From: Aerococcaceae bacterium DSM 111021
Lineage (GTDB): Bacteria; Bacillota; Bacilli; Lactobacillales; Aerococcaceae
Reading direction: 5' to 3'
NCBI GenBank assembly: GCA_020112395.1
Contig: JACCEK010000001.1
Coordinates: forward strand, 1,240,001-1,304,000
DNA length: 64,000 nt
Shown here: positions 38,699-48,909 of the stretch, piece after piece
How the letters are laid out: each line of letters opens with the position of its first letter
Position numbering within the stretch: position 1 is the stretch's first letter
Notes under the pieces: model-generated
The model's database searches: none
The model's input: only the letters and a program-made list of their open reading frames with translations
What the model was told of the DNA's origin: nothing
Translations under genes and position numbers: made by a program

Positions 38699-39253
38699 AT
38701 GAATAGAAAGATTGATGCAAGTCGCAACTTTGCACCAAGGAAAATTTCAACTTCGCAACTGACTTTGATGGCTATAATGGTTGCTGCACGAATTGTCTTA
38801 AGTTTTATACCGTCACTTAATTTTGGTAACTTAGTTGAAGTGGGCGTTGGCTTTGTGGGAACAGCATTTAGTGGGATTTTATTTGGTCCAGTCTTTAGTT
38901 TATTAGTATCAATAGTTAATGATTTAATCACTTTCTTTATAAGTGGAAGTGGATTCTTTTTCCCTGGCTTCACGATTAGTGCGGGAGTTGGAGGATGGCT
39001 CTACGGTTGGATTCTATGGCGCAAACCAATTACATGGCAGCGCATTTTTATTGCCGTACTGCTTGTAACATTGATTGTGAATTTAGGAATGAATTCAATT
39101 TGGATTCGTATGATGTACGGTCGTGCGTGGGCTGCTTTTATGCCGATGCGTATTGTAAAAAACCTGATTTCATTACCAATCAACACAATCATATTAACAT
39201 TCTTATTCAAGTCGCCCGCTATTGAAAAATTAATCAAGAAATATCAATTCTAA
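38699..39253 (+). CDS. folT: folate ECF transporter S component
   Basis: The 184-residue protein has five to six membrane segments with the FolT motifs MAIMVAARIVLSFIPSLNFG and GPVFSLLVSIVNDLI. It binds folate and works with the shared EcfAA'T module. The ATG at 38699 follows GAGGAG; the THF riboswitch directly upstream confirms the substrate. Confidence 0.93.
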   Translation: MNRKIDASRNFAPRKISTSQLTLMAIMVAARIVLSFIPSLNFGNLVEVGVGFVGTAFSGILFGPVFSLLVSIVNDLITFFISGSGFFFPGFTISAGVGGWLYGWILWRKPITWQRIFIAVLLVTLIVNLGMNSIWIRMMYGRAWAAFMPMRIVKNLISLPINTIILTFLFKSPAIEKLIKKYQF

Positions 39254-39275
39254 ATTTAATATCCGATAACAACAC

Positions 39276-39328
39276 TCTGCCCTACCGTGCGAGTCCAGTG
39301 ATTACTGGCACGGTAGGGCAGGTTTTTT
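39276..39328 (+). terminator. intrinsic terminator of folT
   Basis: CTGCCCTACCGTGC pairs exactly with GCACGGTAGGGCAG around a 17-nt loop and is followed by six T residues. Confidence 0.92.
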
Positions 39329-39388
39329 GTTCATTTGATCAAAATTACTTTATAATATAGAGAACAAGAGATGGAGAAAGGTGAGAAT

Positions 39389-40522
39389 ATGGTACAACAA
39401 ATAGCAATTATCGGCGGAGGGATTGTCGGATCAACTGCCGCTTATTATCTAACTCGAGCAGGATATAAGGTAACAGTCTTTGATAAAGATGAGGGCCAAG
39501 CAACACGTGCCTCAGCTGGAATTATCTGTCCTTGGTTTTCTTTGCGCCGCAATAAGCCATGGTACTTCCTAGTATCAAAGGGAGCGGAATTTTATCATCA
39601 ATTCATGCAAGATTTAAAAGACGATGGCTACGATACGGACGCCATCTATCAAATTGACGGTGCTGTAATGATTCGCAACACAGACAAACGCGTCCAAAAA
39701 GATCTCGATCAAGCCGCTGAAAAGCGTCTGGCATCCCCTTCTATTGGCGACGTCCACAAAATATCTGCAGAAGAAGTTTCGGATTTTTTACCTTTAATTG
39801 AATCTCAAAAACCAGCAACGTGGGTTCAAGGTGGGGGACGTGTCCATGGGGACGCTTTAATTGATACGCTTCATCAAGCAATAAAAGACTTAGGTGGGGA
39901 AATTATCAATGAAAATGCACAGTTAAAGCAAAAAGGTGGGGATATCGTCATATCAACATCAACAATCGTTTCTCAACAATTCGACCGATTGCTCCTTTCA
40001 CCTGGTCCTGGTTTACCCGCTTTATTAGAACCACTTGGTTACAAGGTCGACATTCAAGCGCAAAAAGGCCAACTTTTCGTCATCAAAAACAAAGATTGGG
40101 TTAATAAGCATTGGCCGGTCATTATGCCAACCGGGCAAGGTGACATCATTCCTTTTAATAATGGGGAAATTATTATCGGTGCTACTCATGAAAATGAGCA
40201 AGGCAATAATTTGGACGTAGATTTATCGGTGCTGAATGACTTACGTGATGAAGCAAGTCAATGGATGCCTAGCTTAAAAGATTATGACATCGTTGAATCT
40301 AAAGTCGGAACACGAGCGCATACCTCTGACTTTTCTGTTTTAGTCGGTGCTGTTCCCGACTTAGATAACGTCTGGGCAATTAGTGGTTTAGGCTCATCAG
40401 GTCTAACAAGTGGTCCTTTTCTAGGATACCAATGGGCTCAACTTATTCAGAATAATTCGTGGGAAATTGACAACAACTCTTTCCCAATAGAAAATTACAT
40501 CAGTGCTGAAACCTCTACATAA
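39389..40522 (+). CDS. FAD-dependent oxidoreductase of the DAO (D-amino acid/glycine oxidase) family
   Basis: The protein (377 aa) starts MVQQIAIIGGGIVGSTAAYYL, a Rossmann FAD motif, and ends with ISGLGSSGLTSGPFLGYQWA, the second FAD contact of DadA-type enzymes. It probably oxidises an amino or imino acid; substrate unknown. The ATG at 39389 follows AAAGGTG. Monocistronic. Confidence 0.88.
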   Translation: MVQQIAIIGGGIVGSTAAYYLTRAGYKVTVFDKDEGQATRASAGIICPWFSLRRNKPWYFLVSKGAEFYHQFMQDLKDDGYDTDAIYQIDGAVMIRNTDKRVQKDLDQAAEKRLASPSIGDVHKISAEEVSDFLPLIESQKPATWVQGGGRVHGDALIDTLHQAIKDLGGEIINENAQLKQKGGDIVISTSTIVSQQFDRLLLSPGPGLPALLEPLGYKVDIQAQKGQLFVIKNKDWVNKHWPVIMPTGQGDIIPFNNGEIIIGATHENEQGNNLDVDLSVLNDLRDEASQWMPSLKDYDIVESKVGTRAHTSDFSVLVGAVPDLDNVWAISGLGSSGLTSGPFLGYQWAQLIQNNSWEIDNNSFPIENYISAETST

Positions 40523-40642
40523 TGCTCTATTATCAGTAAATAAATAAGCTTAATATTCATATAGCTGGGTTTTTTTTGGTGGACGTGTTATATTTAAGTC
40601 ATAAATTATTTATTATATTTTTATCCTTAAGGAGGATCTATT

Positions 40643-41017
40643 ATGTGGAAAGAGTTTAAAGGTTTTATTGCAAACGACAGCATTGTAACTATGGCAACTG
40701 GTATTATTATGGGTACAGCATTTACAGCAATCGTTAATTCATTAGTAAATGATATTTTCATGCCTCTTATTGTAGCAATCACAGGACAAGCTGATGTATC
40801 GGGTGTAGCAATTACAATTGGTAGCACTGAATTAGCTGTAGGTTTATTCTTACAAGCAGTCATCAACTTTATCTTAGTTGCATTATTCTTATACTTAACA
40901 CTTAAAGCTTTAGAAAAAGTTCAAAAGAAAAAAATCGTTGCTCCAGACGAAGCGCCATCTGGACCATCTGAAACTGAATTATTAGAAGAAATTTTAGTAG
41001 AATTACGTAAAAAATAA
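40643..41017 (+). CDS. mscL: large-conductance mechanosensitive channel
   Basis: The protein (124 aa) has TM1 with IVTMATGIIMGTAFTAIVNSLVNDIFMPL, a loop, TM2 and a C-terminal helix bundle, all typical of MscL. It releases solutes under extreme hypo-osmotic stress. AAGGAGG precedes the ATG. Confidence 0.97.
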   Translation: MWKEFKGFIANDSIVTMATGIIMGTAFTAIVNSLVNDIFMPLIVAITGQADVSGVAITIGSTELAVGLFLQAVINFILVALFLYLTLKALEKVQKKKIVAPDEAPSGPSETELLEEILVELRKK

Positions 41018-41027
41018 TTCACTCACT

Positions 41028-41068
41028 AAAAAAGAGCTAGCATCGCTTCGATGCTAGCTCTTTTTATT
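41028..41068. terminator. bidirectional terminator
   Basis: AAAAAGAGCTAGCATC and GATGCTAGCTCTTTTT flank GCTTC between mscL and the convergent XRE gene. Confidence 0.95.
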
Positions 41069-42042
41069 TACTCTCTATTTTGATTATTAAAGTTGAATAA
41101 TCCTGATATCGCTGCAAAAATCATACTCGCAACTGGCCACACAATCCAACTACGACCCCAATCTTGTGTGATAAAGCTATATCCAAGGAATAGAGCTGTT
41201 ATTAAAGGCCAATATATGCCTGCGAGTCTGTCTTCCATCTCATCGCCGTCACCCTTTTGATTTTGGCTCTCTAGTAACGTAGAGAAACTTCCCCAAAAAA
41301 TTCCAGAAGTTATCAACATGTAAATTGCTAGGGAGACAATCGCCAGAAAGATACCGATAATATAGCCATTATTTGCTTCCGCAAAACGTTGAAAAGCTAA
41401 ATTAATGACAACTAAAGGAATCACACTCGTAATAATTAAGGCAACGCCAAAGGCTAACTGACGCGTATAAACTGGATGGTACGTCTCTTTTTCTTTCTCT
41501 AAAAAGCCTCTCACGCCGAATTCCAACTCAAACGGCTGATCATCTAAAAACTCATAACTATGCATTCTCATCGACGCAAAGATTAGTAACCCGACTCCTA
41601 TTGCTACCAATAAGAATAATAAGCCCAGACCTAATGCTTGACCTACATTCTCTGGAATCATATTTTGAATGGCTGGTGCTGTTAGAACAACAATGGGAAT
41701 CGCACTACTAATTAAGAATACGACTGCCAAACCAATACGATGAGCAAATTCTGCCTGATCTTCTAAATACTGATTTGCCGTTTCAAGGGATACAGATACC
41801 CATTCTTCATCAGGCAACTCAACCTCTTCAATCTCATCACTAACATGCTCATCATTCAAAAGATAATCCGTTGTGACTCCAAATACTTTAGAGAGTTTAA
41901 GGATTTTATTCAGATCTGGTGTCGATTGTGCCCCTTCCCATTTGGACACTGATTGGCGACTGACATTCAATCTTTCTGCTAAGTCCTCTTGCGTCATGTG
42001 ATGTTTCTTTCGCAAGTGGATAATTTTGTCTGCTAGAATCAT
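41068..42042 (-). CDS. XRE-family regulator with C-terminal membrane domain
   Basis: The protein (324 aa) has an N-terminal helix-turn-helix (MTQEDLAERLNVSRQSVSKWEG) then, after a linker, six hydrophobic segments. Such membrane-bound XRE regulators are common in lactic acid bacteria and are of unknown signal. The ATG at 42042 follows GGAGTGTTGACC; an upstream start overlaps that site. It probably regulates itself. Confidence 0.85.
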   Translation of the reverse strand: MILADKIIHLRKKHHMTQEDLAERLNVSRQSVSKWEGAQSTPDLNKILKLSKVFGVTTDYLLNDEHVSDEIEEVELPDEEWVSVSLETANQYLEDQAEFAHRIGLAVVFLISSAIPIVVLTAPAIQNMIPENVGQALGLGLLFLLVAIGVGLLIFASMRMHSYEFLDDQPFELEFGVRGFLEKEKETYHPVYTRQLAFGVALIITSVIPLVVINLAFQRFAEANNGYIIGIFLAIVSLAIYMLITSGIFWGSFSTLLESQNQKGDGDEMEDRLAGIYWPLITALFLGYSFITQDWGRSWIVWPVASMIFAAISGLFNFNNQNRE

Positions 42043-42319
42043 GGTCAACACTCCTTATGGTATTGTCTTCTGTGTCTTTTTCTTACCTTTATTATCCCTT
42101 ATTTTGCGGTTGCAGGCTATACAGCGCACTGTATAATTGCGCACCCACCAGTTGCGAATGCTTGTTTATCAACATTTAATAAATCTTCATCACTTTTAAA
42201 AGCAATACTTCTATATATCCTCATTATATACTTGTTTTCACTTTATTGATAATAATCAACAAAAAAACCCCCAGTCAGCATGCGCCTCTGCGGATTTAAT
42301 CTCAATGACTATTCACTTA

Positions 42320-42871
42320 TTAACGAAAGGTACAATCTAAGTCATGGTCATTAATAATACCAATCGCTTGAAGGTATGAGTAAATTGTCACACTTCCGAT
42401 AAATTTAAAGCCTCGCTTTTTCATATCTTTAGTTACCGCATCACTTAACGCACTTTGTGTTGGTCGCTCATTCGATAAACTCAACACTTGCTTACCATCC
42501 ACAAAGCCCCAAATATAATGATCAAATGAACCGAACTCCTCTTGTACTTTTATAAAAGCCTGTGCGTTCGCAATAGCTGCTTTTATTTTTCCTTTATGCC
42601 GAATAATACCGGCATCATTCGCCAAGCGTTCGATATCTTCCTCTCCATAATTTGCCACTTTCTGGTAGTCAAAGTGATCAAAGGCGTTTAAGAAGTTTTC
42701 TTTTTTTGAGAGAACAAGTTGCCAAGACAAGCCTACATGAAAGCTTTCTAATATCAACCATTGATATAACAATTGGTCCTCATGCTCCGGTACACCCCAG
42801 ATATGATCATGGTATTCAACGTAATAATCAGGTTTACCAGCAATCCACTCACATCGTTTACTCTCTGCCAC
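42320..42871 (-). CDS. tag: DNA-3-methyladenine glycosylase I
   Basis: The 183-residue protein begins with CEW and has YHDHIWGVPEHED, LILESFHVGLSWQLVLSKK (with catalytic glutamate) and the C-terminal DHDLDC zinc-binding residues. It removes 3-methyladenine from DNA in base excision repair. Start GTG at 42871, 12 nt after AAGGAG. Gap to ydcF-like 14 bp, so an operon is likely. Confidence 0.96.
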   Translation of the reverse strand: MAESKRCEWIAGKPDYYVEYHDHIWGVPEHEDQLLYQWLILESFHVGLSWQLVLSKKENFLNAFDHFDYQKVANYGEEDIERLANDAGIIRHKGKIKAAIANAQAFIKVQEEFGSFDHYIWGFVDGKQVLSLSNERPTQSALSDAVTKDMKKRGFKFIGSVTIYSYLQAIGIINDHDLDCTFR

Positions 42872-42885
42872 TTATCCCACTCTCC

Positions 42886-43899
42886 TTAATTTAAAATCTC
42901 AAACAGCCCTTGCGCAATTAATAATATAATAAAAGCATAATTCAACTCGCGTGTAAGCAAGATATACGCCACATATTCACGAATAATCGAAAATGGCCAT
43001 AAATATATCGGTGTCCCCGCCCCTTGGTAATATGCTTTGAACCGACTTTGACGAGCGATATAATTCGACCGCATTAAGTGAAAACGACTTGTTATGACGG
43101 TCACTTTCCCTGATAAGCGGTGCTTCTTAATAAGAGCACTCGCGTTTGTAAAGTTCTCGTCTGTATTCTTAGCATAAGGCTCTAATATAATATCTTCAGC
43201 TGGGATTCCTTTTTGAATTAAATAATTCTCCATTCCCTCAGCCTCAGAATAAGTCGACTGATGTTGCGGTCCACCGGTCACGATAATCGTCACTTGGGAT
43301 TGTGTCTGGCTTTTTTGTTTGTAGTACACTTGAACCGCTTTGTCCAAGCGACGTCTCAAGACATTCGTGACATTGTCAATATCATCCAACTGACTCCCTA
43401 AGACCAGCAAAATGGTCGCCTGCTTGCCTCTGGACCACAAACTAATCGCAAAATTCAAACAAATATAACACAAGAAAGTCCCCACAAAGTAAATCGACAA
43501 ATAAATATAAATCCCGATTATCTCTTGAATTTGAATATCATTCAACCGCAACAAAGCCCAAATCGTTGCACCTACAAAGATTAATAAGGTAAAAGCCAAC
43601 AGTAGATTAAATATCGTTCTAAATATCTTAGGTGAAGGCTGCTTGACCGTCTTATTAATCGCTAACACAGCAATCAACAACAAGACAAAAGGTACTGCCG
43701 CAATGAAGAAGCCACTCACAATATATAAGAAATACCTAAACATAAAGACAGGCGTCCAATTACTTTGCAAGATTAAGCCCATCAAGAAACTATTCATGCC
43801 GTATAATGCCAAGGCAGACGGTTGAAGCCAAGAATAGTTCGTAACAAAAGAGAGAAGAAATAGCATCAAAAATACAATTGCAATTCCATACAATAGCAC
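42886..43899 (-). CDS. YdcF/SanA-type membrane protein (DUF218)
   Basis: The protein (337 aa) has five N-terminal membrane segments and a C-terminal DUF218 domain (LLVLGSQL, TGGPQHQSTYSEAEGM, NTDENFTNA, TSRFHLMRS). The family is linked to envelope metabolism but poorly characterised. Start GTG at 43899 after GAGGAGG. Confidence 0.85.
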   Translation of the reverse strand: MLLYGIAIVFLMLFLLSFVTNYSWLQPSALALYGMNSFLMGLILQSNWTPVFMFRYFLYIVSGFFIAAVPFVLLLIAVLAINKTVKQPSPKIFRTIFNLLLAFTLLIFVGATIWALLRLNDIQIQEIIGIYIYLSIYFVGTFLCYICLNFAISLWSRGKQATILLVLGSQLDDIDNVTNVLRRRLDKAVQVYYKQKSQTQSQVTIIVTGGPQHQSTYSEAEGMENYLIQKGIPAEDIILEPYAKNTDENFTNASALIKKHRLSGKVTVITSRFHLMRSNYIARQSRFKAYYQGAGTPIYLWPFSIIREYVAYILLTRELNYAFIILLIAQGLFEILN

Positions 43900-43927
43900 C
43901 GCTGTCCCTCCTCTACATATTTTTCTT

Positions 43928-44806
43928 CTATGTTAAGTCATGATAATCATTATATACAATTTGTTTTTTCACTTCACGAATTTTGGCTACTTCTTTAATC
44001 GCATCTTTCGCCTGAATCCCTTTAGTCGACATAATTAACTCTACGTGTTCCTTATAAGGCAAAGCAGACACCGCCTCTTCTTGGGAAGCTTCTAGTGTGC
44101 CACCTTCAATTAACAAAACACACTCGCCTTTAAGCTCACGCCCTTGAACATCGTTACTCACTTCACTTGCACTCCCGCGAATATATTCCTCATACCGCTT
44201 AGTCAATTCACGCCCAATGACCACTCGCGTGTCCTCACCTAAATGAGTGACAATTTGAGCAACAGCTTGTTTGATACGATACGGCGACTCATAAAAAATC
44301 GCAGTCTCATCACGTTGCCCTACAATCTCAAGCGCTGCTTTTTGGTCTGATTTCCCTCGAGGGAAGAATCCGTAATATGTAAACTGCTCACTTGGTAATC
44401 CAGATGCTACTAATGCCGTTAATGCCGCATTCGCTCCCGGTAAAGCTACAACCGACAACTCTTCTTCAAGACATGCTTGAACTAAAGGTTGACCCGGATC
44501 ATTGATTAAAGGCATTCCCGCGTCACTCACTAAAGCAATCATCTTGCCGTCCTGCAATTCCTTAACCCAAGCCGTCACTTCATTACTACGTGAATGTTCA
44601 TGAAAACTACGTAAGTTCGCTTGAATATCAAAGTGATTCAGTAACTTAATCGTATTTCGCGTATCTTCAGCTAAGACGATATCGGCATCCTTTAAGATAT
44701 TCACTGCTCTAAAGGTCATATCTTCCAAATTACCAATAGGCGTTGGAACTAAATATAATATACCTGCTTCTTGTTGTTGGAAACTATGTTGTTGCACCTT
44801 TATCAT
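43928..44806 (-). CDS. rsmI: 16S rRNA (cytidine1402-2'-O)-methyltransferase
   Basis: The 292-residue tetrapyrrole-methylase-fold protein has [35 protein letters not shown] and [10 protein letters not shown]-like motifs. It methylates C1402 of 16S rRNA near the P site. Start ATG at 44806 or GTG at 44797. It overlaps the GIY-YIG gene by 23 bp. Confidence 0.95.
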   Translation of the reverse strand: MIKVQQHSFQQQEAGILYLVPTPIGNLEDMTFRAVNILKDADIVLAEDTRNTIKLLNHFDIQANLRSFHEHSRSNEVTAWVKELQDGKMIALVSDAGMPLINDPGQPLVQACLEEELSVVALPGANAALTALVASGLPSEQFTYYGFFPRGKSDQKAALEIVGQRDETAIFYESPYRIKQAVAQIVTHLGEDTRVVIGRELTKRYEEYIRGSASEVSNDVQGRELKGECVLLIEGGTLEASQEEAVSALPYKEHVELIMSTKGIQAKDAIKEVAKIREVKKQIVYNDYHDLT

Positions 44807-45155
44807 GCTCCTCTATTTGCTCATTGTTAACACTTACTTCGTCAGTAAATTTATTCACTAACACTAATTGTTGGCTGTTAACGTCGCTTTGTCCGTGTTC
44901 TTTTAAATATCTTTCCTTCTGTGGTCGAGTCAGGCGCTTGAACTTCGCCTCAGCACTCATCGCGCGTGATTTCGTATCCCAACGCTCAGCATAAATCATT
45001 CGAACAGGAAGCCGCTTACGAACCCGCGTGTACTTAGCCCCTTTACCTTCATTATGTGTCGCTAAGCGATTCGCTAAATCAACCGTATACCCCCCATACA
45101 AGGTACCATCTTGACAATACAATACATAAAAGTAGAAAGCCCGCTTAGTTGCCAT
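44784..45155 (-). CDS. GIY-YIG domain protein, YazA type
   Basis: The protein (123 aa) has [18 protein letters not shown], the GIY-YIG nuclease fold with LYGGYT in place of the family's YIG motif, then [18 protein letters not shown]. Residues 95-123 are an acidic extension beyond the usual YazA. It lies between trmN6 and rsmI as in Bacillus. Cellular role unknown. Confidence 0.9.
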   Translation of the reverse strand: MATKRAFYFYVLYCQDGTLYGGYTVDLANRLATHNEGKGAKYTRVRKRLPVRMIYAERWDTKSRAMSAEAKFKRLTRPQKERYLKEHGQSDVNSQQLVLVNKFTDEVSVNNEQIEEHDKGATT

Positions 45156-45906
45156 TATATATCGCCTTCAGTGCATCCGTGTAGTCACCATTATCCCCAT
45201 GAACAATAATTGGTGGTTCAATCTTCACACCTCGACGCCCTCCGCGGTAGATGGCTTCAATTAACACACCATTAGCATCCAGATCCTTTTTAGGATGAAT
45301 AAACTGAATCCGATGAATGCTAAAGTGATATGCTAATAATGTCTCCATCAAATCATCCAACCGACTTGGACGATGAACAATAAAGAGTTTCCCTTTTTGA
45401 CGCATAATTTGACTCGCTTTTTTAACCCATTGGTCCAAAGTCAAAGTCAGTTCATGACGTGCTAAAGCATGACTTGTTAACTGATGCGTCGCATCCGTAT
45501 CATCCACTAAAAAATACGGTGGGTTACAACTAATCACGTCATACAAATCCCCAGGCGTATAGACAATCTCATTAATATCACCTTGTAGAAACGAGATTTG
45601 CTTCTCTTTATCATTCCACTTGGCACTTCGCCTAGCCATATCTACTAAGGGTTCTTGCAACTCAATCCCTTGTAACGGCGCCTCTGTCCTATAAGACAAG
45701 AGTAGTGGAATCACACCATTTCCGCTACAAAAATCAAGATACTTAAAGTTATTCCGTTTAGGTAATTTAATAAAATCCGCCAACAACAATGCATCCACTG
45801 ACAAAGTGAAATACTCTGGACTTTGGATAATACCTAATTTACCTTCTAAAAATGAATCAACTCGTTCGGTTGAATGAACGAGTTGTGATTTATTTTGAAC
45901 ATTCAT
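45145..45906 (-). CDS. tRNA1(Val) A37 N6-methyltransferase, TrmN6/YabB type
   Basis: The protein (253 aa) has a Rossmann methyltransferase domain with [15 protein letters not shown] and the catalytic CNPPYFL. TrmN6 modifies A37 of tRNA-Val. The ATG at 45906 follows GAGGAGG by 7 nt. Overlaps the GIY-YIG gene by 11 bp. Confidence 0.92.
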   Translation of the reverse strand: MNVQNKSQLVHSTERVDSFLEGKLGIIQSPEYFTLSVDALLLADFIKLPKRNNFKYLDFCSGNGVIPLLLSYRTEAPLQGIELQEPLVDMARRSAKWNDKEKQISFLQGDINEIVYTPGDLYDVISCNPPYFLVDDTDATHQLTSHALARHELTLTLDQWVKKASQIMRQKGKLFIVHRPSRLDDLMETLLAYHFSIHRIQFIHPKKDLDANGVLIEAIYRGGRRGVKIEPPIIVHGDNGDYTDALKAIYNGN

Positions 45907-45931
45907 GAACAAGCCTCCTCAATAATGTATA

Positions 45932-46291
45932 TTATGAACGATTTTCTAAACGCTCGAGAATTTCTTGGCAGAACAGACACTGCTCATTGGAAGAACGACG
46001 TGATCCAAAGAATTCATGACAAACATGAATCCCTTCATTGTAAAAACCTAAAAGACTGTCCCGACCGCTACTTGTCTGACTCCCAGTCTCCCCTTCAGAA
46101 TCCTCTTCGTGAGTATCTGTTTGAGTCTTAATTAACAAACTTTTTAAATCATTATTGCTCATACGCAATTTGTTATTCTCTTCTACTAAGTTATCAATAA
46201 CTTCTCGCAGCTGTGCCACCGTATCACTTAACTGAAGCAAATGCGTCTCTGCTTCATCAAACATCTCTAAGTAATTATTTTTGTCTTCCAT
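45932..46291 (-). CDS. yabA: replication initiation control protein YabA
   Basis: The 119-residue protein has an N-terminal coiled coil (LLQLSDTVAQLREVIDNLVEENN) and a C-terminal zinc site HVCHEFFG...CLFCQEILE. YabA binds DnaA and DnaN to prevent over-initiation. The ATG at 46291 is chosen; an upstream GTG overlaps the ribosome binding site. Between holB and trmN6 as in other Bacillota. Confidence 0.94.
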   Translation of the reverse strand: MEDKNNYLEMFDEAETHLLQLSDTVAQLREVIDNLVEENNKLRMSNNDLKSLLIKTQTDTHEEDSEGETGSQTSSGRDSLLGFYNEGIHVCHEFFGSRRSSNEQCLFCQEILERLENRS

Positions 46292-46322
46292 TTTTTGGCA
46301 CACCCTCTCTTTTAAAAATATA

Positions 46323-47282
46323 TTATTGGCTTGCTAAGATGGCAAGACGTTCCGTGGCTAGCTGAGGCGAAACATTTGCCTGTAATCGTTGTTTCGTCTC
46401 GATAATCAAATCATTTAGATTCAATATATGCGCTAACTGCGGTTGTTTTGTTTTAATCACTTCATTAATAAAATATGGTTGAATTAAACTCTCATCTTCT
46501 GTATTCGACAATATTCTTAACATACTATGGTTTAAAATTAATAAATAATCCATTCCATCTAAAGCTTGTTGAACGTTCAACGTGTTTTTAAGTTGTGTTT
46601 GAACTAAGATAACAGCGTGAAGATTGCCATGTGCCAATGTTGAATAAAAGTAATTCAACGCTTTAAACCAATTCGAAACGACTGCTTCATCATAATCGCT
46701 GACAAAACGCTCTGCTGCTTCCGATGACATCTTCGCAAAAATCCGTGCATGTGCTTCCGATACACCTGCATCAACAAAGTAAGCCGTACGCTCAGTCGAA
46801 TTCGCTCTCGGAAAATGAATCGCTTGAACCCTTGATTGAATCGTTGGGAGTAAATTACTTTTAGCTTGTGTATATAGAACTAAATAAACACCTTCAACCG
46901 GTTCTTCTAAAAAGGTTAACAGTGCATTCGCACTTGATGGATTCATCGTTTCTGCTTGTTCAATCACAGCCAGTTTAAAATCACTTTCAATCGAACTCGT
47001 TGATAGCCATTCTTTCAATTCACGAATTTGATTCACTCGAATAGATTGACCATCTGGTTGAATATTTATGACGTCCGCTAATTGATTTGCTTCTGCCTTT
47101 TGACAATGCTCACACACCCCACAAGGCGTGCCCTCTTCGTCTTTATTCAAACAGCCTAATGCTTTAACTAACTCCGTTGAAACGTGTTGCTTACCTTCAT
47201 AATCATCTCCAGTAAAGACATATCCATGAACAAGTCGGTTTTGGTGAATTAATTCATAAAAATGCTGACTTAATCTCCCCAT
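46323..47282 (-). CDS. holB: DNA polymerase III delta' subunit
   Basis: The 319-residue clamp-loader subunit has HGYVFTGDDYEGKQ (degenerate Walker A, as in delta'), a zinc cluster CGVCEHCQ and SSANALLTFLEEP. Part of the clamp loader with DnaX. AGAGGTG precedes the ATG. Confidence 0.95.
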   Translation of the reverse strand: MGRLSQHFYELIHQNRLVHGYVFTGDDYEGKQHVSTELVKALGCLNKDEEGTPCGVCEHCQKAEANQLADVINIQPDGQSIRVNQIRELKEWLSTSSIESDFKLAVIEQAETMNPSSANALLTFLEEPVEGVYLVLYTQAKSNLLPTIQSRVQAIHFPRANSTERTAYFVDAGVSEAHARIFAKMSSEAAERFVSDYDEAVVSNWFKALNYFYSTLAHGNLHAVILVQTQLKNTLNVQQALDGMDYLLILNHSMLRILSNTEDESLIQPYFINEVIKTKQPQLAHILNLNDLIIETKQRLQANVSPQLATERLAILASQ

Positions 47283-47297
47283 TTTTACACCTCTAGC

Positions 47298-47627
47298 CTA
47301 GAATCGGTAGAAGCTATCAATTGGTAATACGAACACAATCGCGCCACCTACTTCAACCTTCATCGGAAATGACGTTGCTACTTCTAAGTTCATATCTAAG
47401 TTCGCTGGGTAAGCGACAACTTGTTCACGTTGTTGTGAACATTCGCGAATAATATCCATCACATTGTCCACATTATCATCTTCAACCCCGACTAAAAATG
47501 TCGTATTCCCATGCTTTAAAAATCCCCCCGTACTACTTAACTTAGTAGCCGAGATGTTGGCCTCACGAAACGCATTCCCTAATACAGCTTCATCTTGGTC
47601 TTGTACAATTGCAATGACTAATTTCAT
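47298..47627 (-). CDS. darA: cyclic-di-AMP receptor DarA (PII-like, YaaQ)
   Basis: The protein (109 aa) has MKLVIAIVQDQDE, the T-loop region SSTGGFLKHGNTTFLVG and GGAIVFVLPIDSFYRF, characteristic of DarA/CdaR/PstA. It binds c-di-AMP and signals in osmotic and potassium control. GAGGAGG precedes the ATG. Between tmk and holB as in Bacillus. Confidence 0.96.
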   Translation of the reverse strand: MKLVIAIVQDQDEAVLGNAFREANISATKLSSTGGFLKHGNTTFLVGVEDDNVDNVMDIIRECSQQREQVVAYPANLDMNLEVATSFPMKVEVGGAIVFVLPIDSFYRF

Positions 47628-47640
47628 GATGATCCTCCTC

Positions 47641-48276
47641 TTATTCTATAAGTTCCTTGTCTTTTAAAACGGATAAACACTCTTTAGCAACTTCTTGAAC
47701 GCTTTGATTACCATTCACTAATACGATACGATCATTCTCTCTCTCAAAATTCAAGAAAGCTTCGCGTACCATTTGGTGAAAGTCAATACTCTCTTGATCT
47801 AAACGGTCAAATTGTCTCTGGCCTCGCGCTTTGTAGATGCGCTCTAAACCAACTTCCGCTGGAACATCTACCAACAATGTTAATTCAGGCATATGGTCTT
47901 CAATCCCGAATTTGTTAATCGCCCAAATCTCTTCAACAGGAATGCCTCGCGCAATCCCTTGGTATGCGATCGAGCTATCCACAAATCGATCAGTAATAAC
48001 AATCTGACCACGTTCTATCGCTGGTAAAACTGTCTCGATTAGATGCTGACGGCGACTTGCCGCGAATAACAATGCTTCCGTACGTGCATCCATGGCTGTG
48101 TTATCTACATCCAAAATCACTTCACGAATGCGTTCAGCAATTGGACTCCCGCCCGGTTCTCTTGTTGTAAGAACATCGTAGCCTTTTGCTTCTAACATTT
48201 TTTTTAACTCTCGTACTACACTTGTCTTACCTGATCCATCAGGTCCTTCAAGTGAGATAAATTTCCCTTTAGTCAT
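47641..48276 (-). CDS. tmk: thymidylate kinase
   Basis: The 211-residue protein has P-loop GPDGSGKTS, the DR(Y/F) motif in TDRFVDSSIAYQG and LID region RARGQRQFDRLDQE. It phosphorylates dTMP to dTDP. GGAGTGTAGAG precedes the ATG. Confidence 0.97.
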   Translation of the reverse strand: MTKGKFISLEGPDGSGKTSVVRELKKMLEAKGYDVLTTREPGGSPIAERIREVILDVDNTAMDARTEALLFAASRRQHLIETVLPAIERGQIVITDRFVDSSIAYQGIARGIPVEEIWAINKFGIEDHMPELTLLVDVPAEVGLERIYKARGQRQFDRLDQESIDFHQMVREAFLNFERENDRIVLVNGNQSVQEVAKECLSVLKDKELIE

Positions 48277-48294
48277 CTCTACACTCCAACTCTT

Positions 48295-48891
48295 TTATAA
48301 CTCGCGTCGCCCTTCAATGGCTCTAAACAAAGTCATTTCATCTGCATATTCAATATCACTACCAACAGATAAACCGTGAGCAAGGCGTGTTACTTTGATT
48401 CCAGCAGGTTTGATTAAACGAGATAAATACATGGCAGTTGCTTCACCTTCAGCCGTCGCATTTGTCGCTATAATCACTTCTTTAATCGTCTCATCTTCAA
48501 GTCGCTTAATTAAACTTGGAATGTTTAAATCCTCCGGTCCTGTACCCTCCATTGGTGACAACACGCCACCTAACACATGATACAATCCTCTGAACTCTTG
48601 CATTCGCTCCATTGACATAACATCTCGTGTATCTTCAACAACAAGCACTTGACTACGGTCACGACTCTCATCCGTACAAACAATACACGGATCAGAATCA
48701 GTAATATTCCCGCAAATACTGCAATGTGTCAAATCGCGTTTCGCATTAATTAAATTTTGTGCGAACTCCAAAACATCTGTCTCGTTCATATCAAGCACAT
48801 AGAAAGCATGTCTTGCAGCTGATTTTGCTCCAATACCTGGTAATTTTGTAAACGAATTAATCAACTTCGCAATTGGCGCGGGATATTGCAT
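48295..48891 (-). CDS. recR: recombination protein RecR
   Basis: The protein (198 aa) has helix-hairpin-helix [14 protein letters not shown], the zinc finger [16 protein letters not shown], Toprim domain [15 protein letters not shown] and a C-terminal Walker-like region. RecR with RecF and RecO loads RecA at gaps. Follows ybaB by 18 bp. Confidence 0.97.
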   Translation of the reverse strand: MQYPAPIAKLINSFTKLPGIGAKSAARHAFYVLDMNETDVLEFAQNLINAKRDLTHCSICGNITDSDPCIVCTDESRDRSQVLVVEDTRDVMSMERMQEFRGLYHVLGGVLSPMEGTGPEDLNIPSLIKRLEDETIKEVIIATNATAEGEATAMYLSRLIKPAGIKVTRLAHGLSVGSDIEYADEMTLFRAIEGRREL

Positions 48892-48909
48892 ACAGTCTCC
48901 TACTTTCTA

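Noticed and set aside
39289-39305. second sigma-54-like promoter (TGGCACGGTAGGGCA)
   Set aside because: It has TGGCACG but lacks the TTGC element and is the descending arm of the folT terminator.
42052-42319. possible RNA or small gene upstream of the XRE regulator
   Set aside because: Only AT-rich sequence and a weak hairpin before a T run were seen; nothing could be supported.
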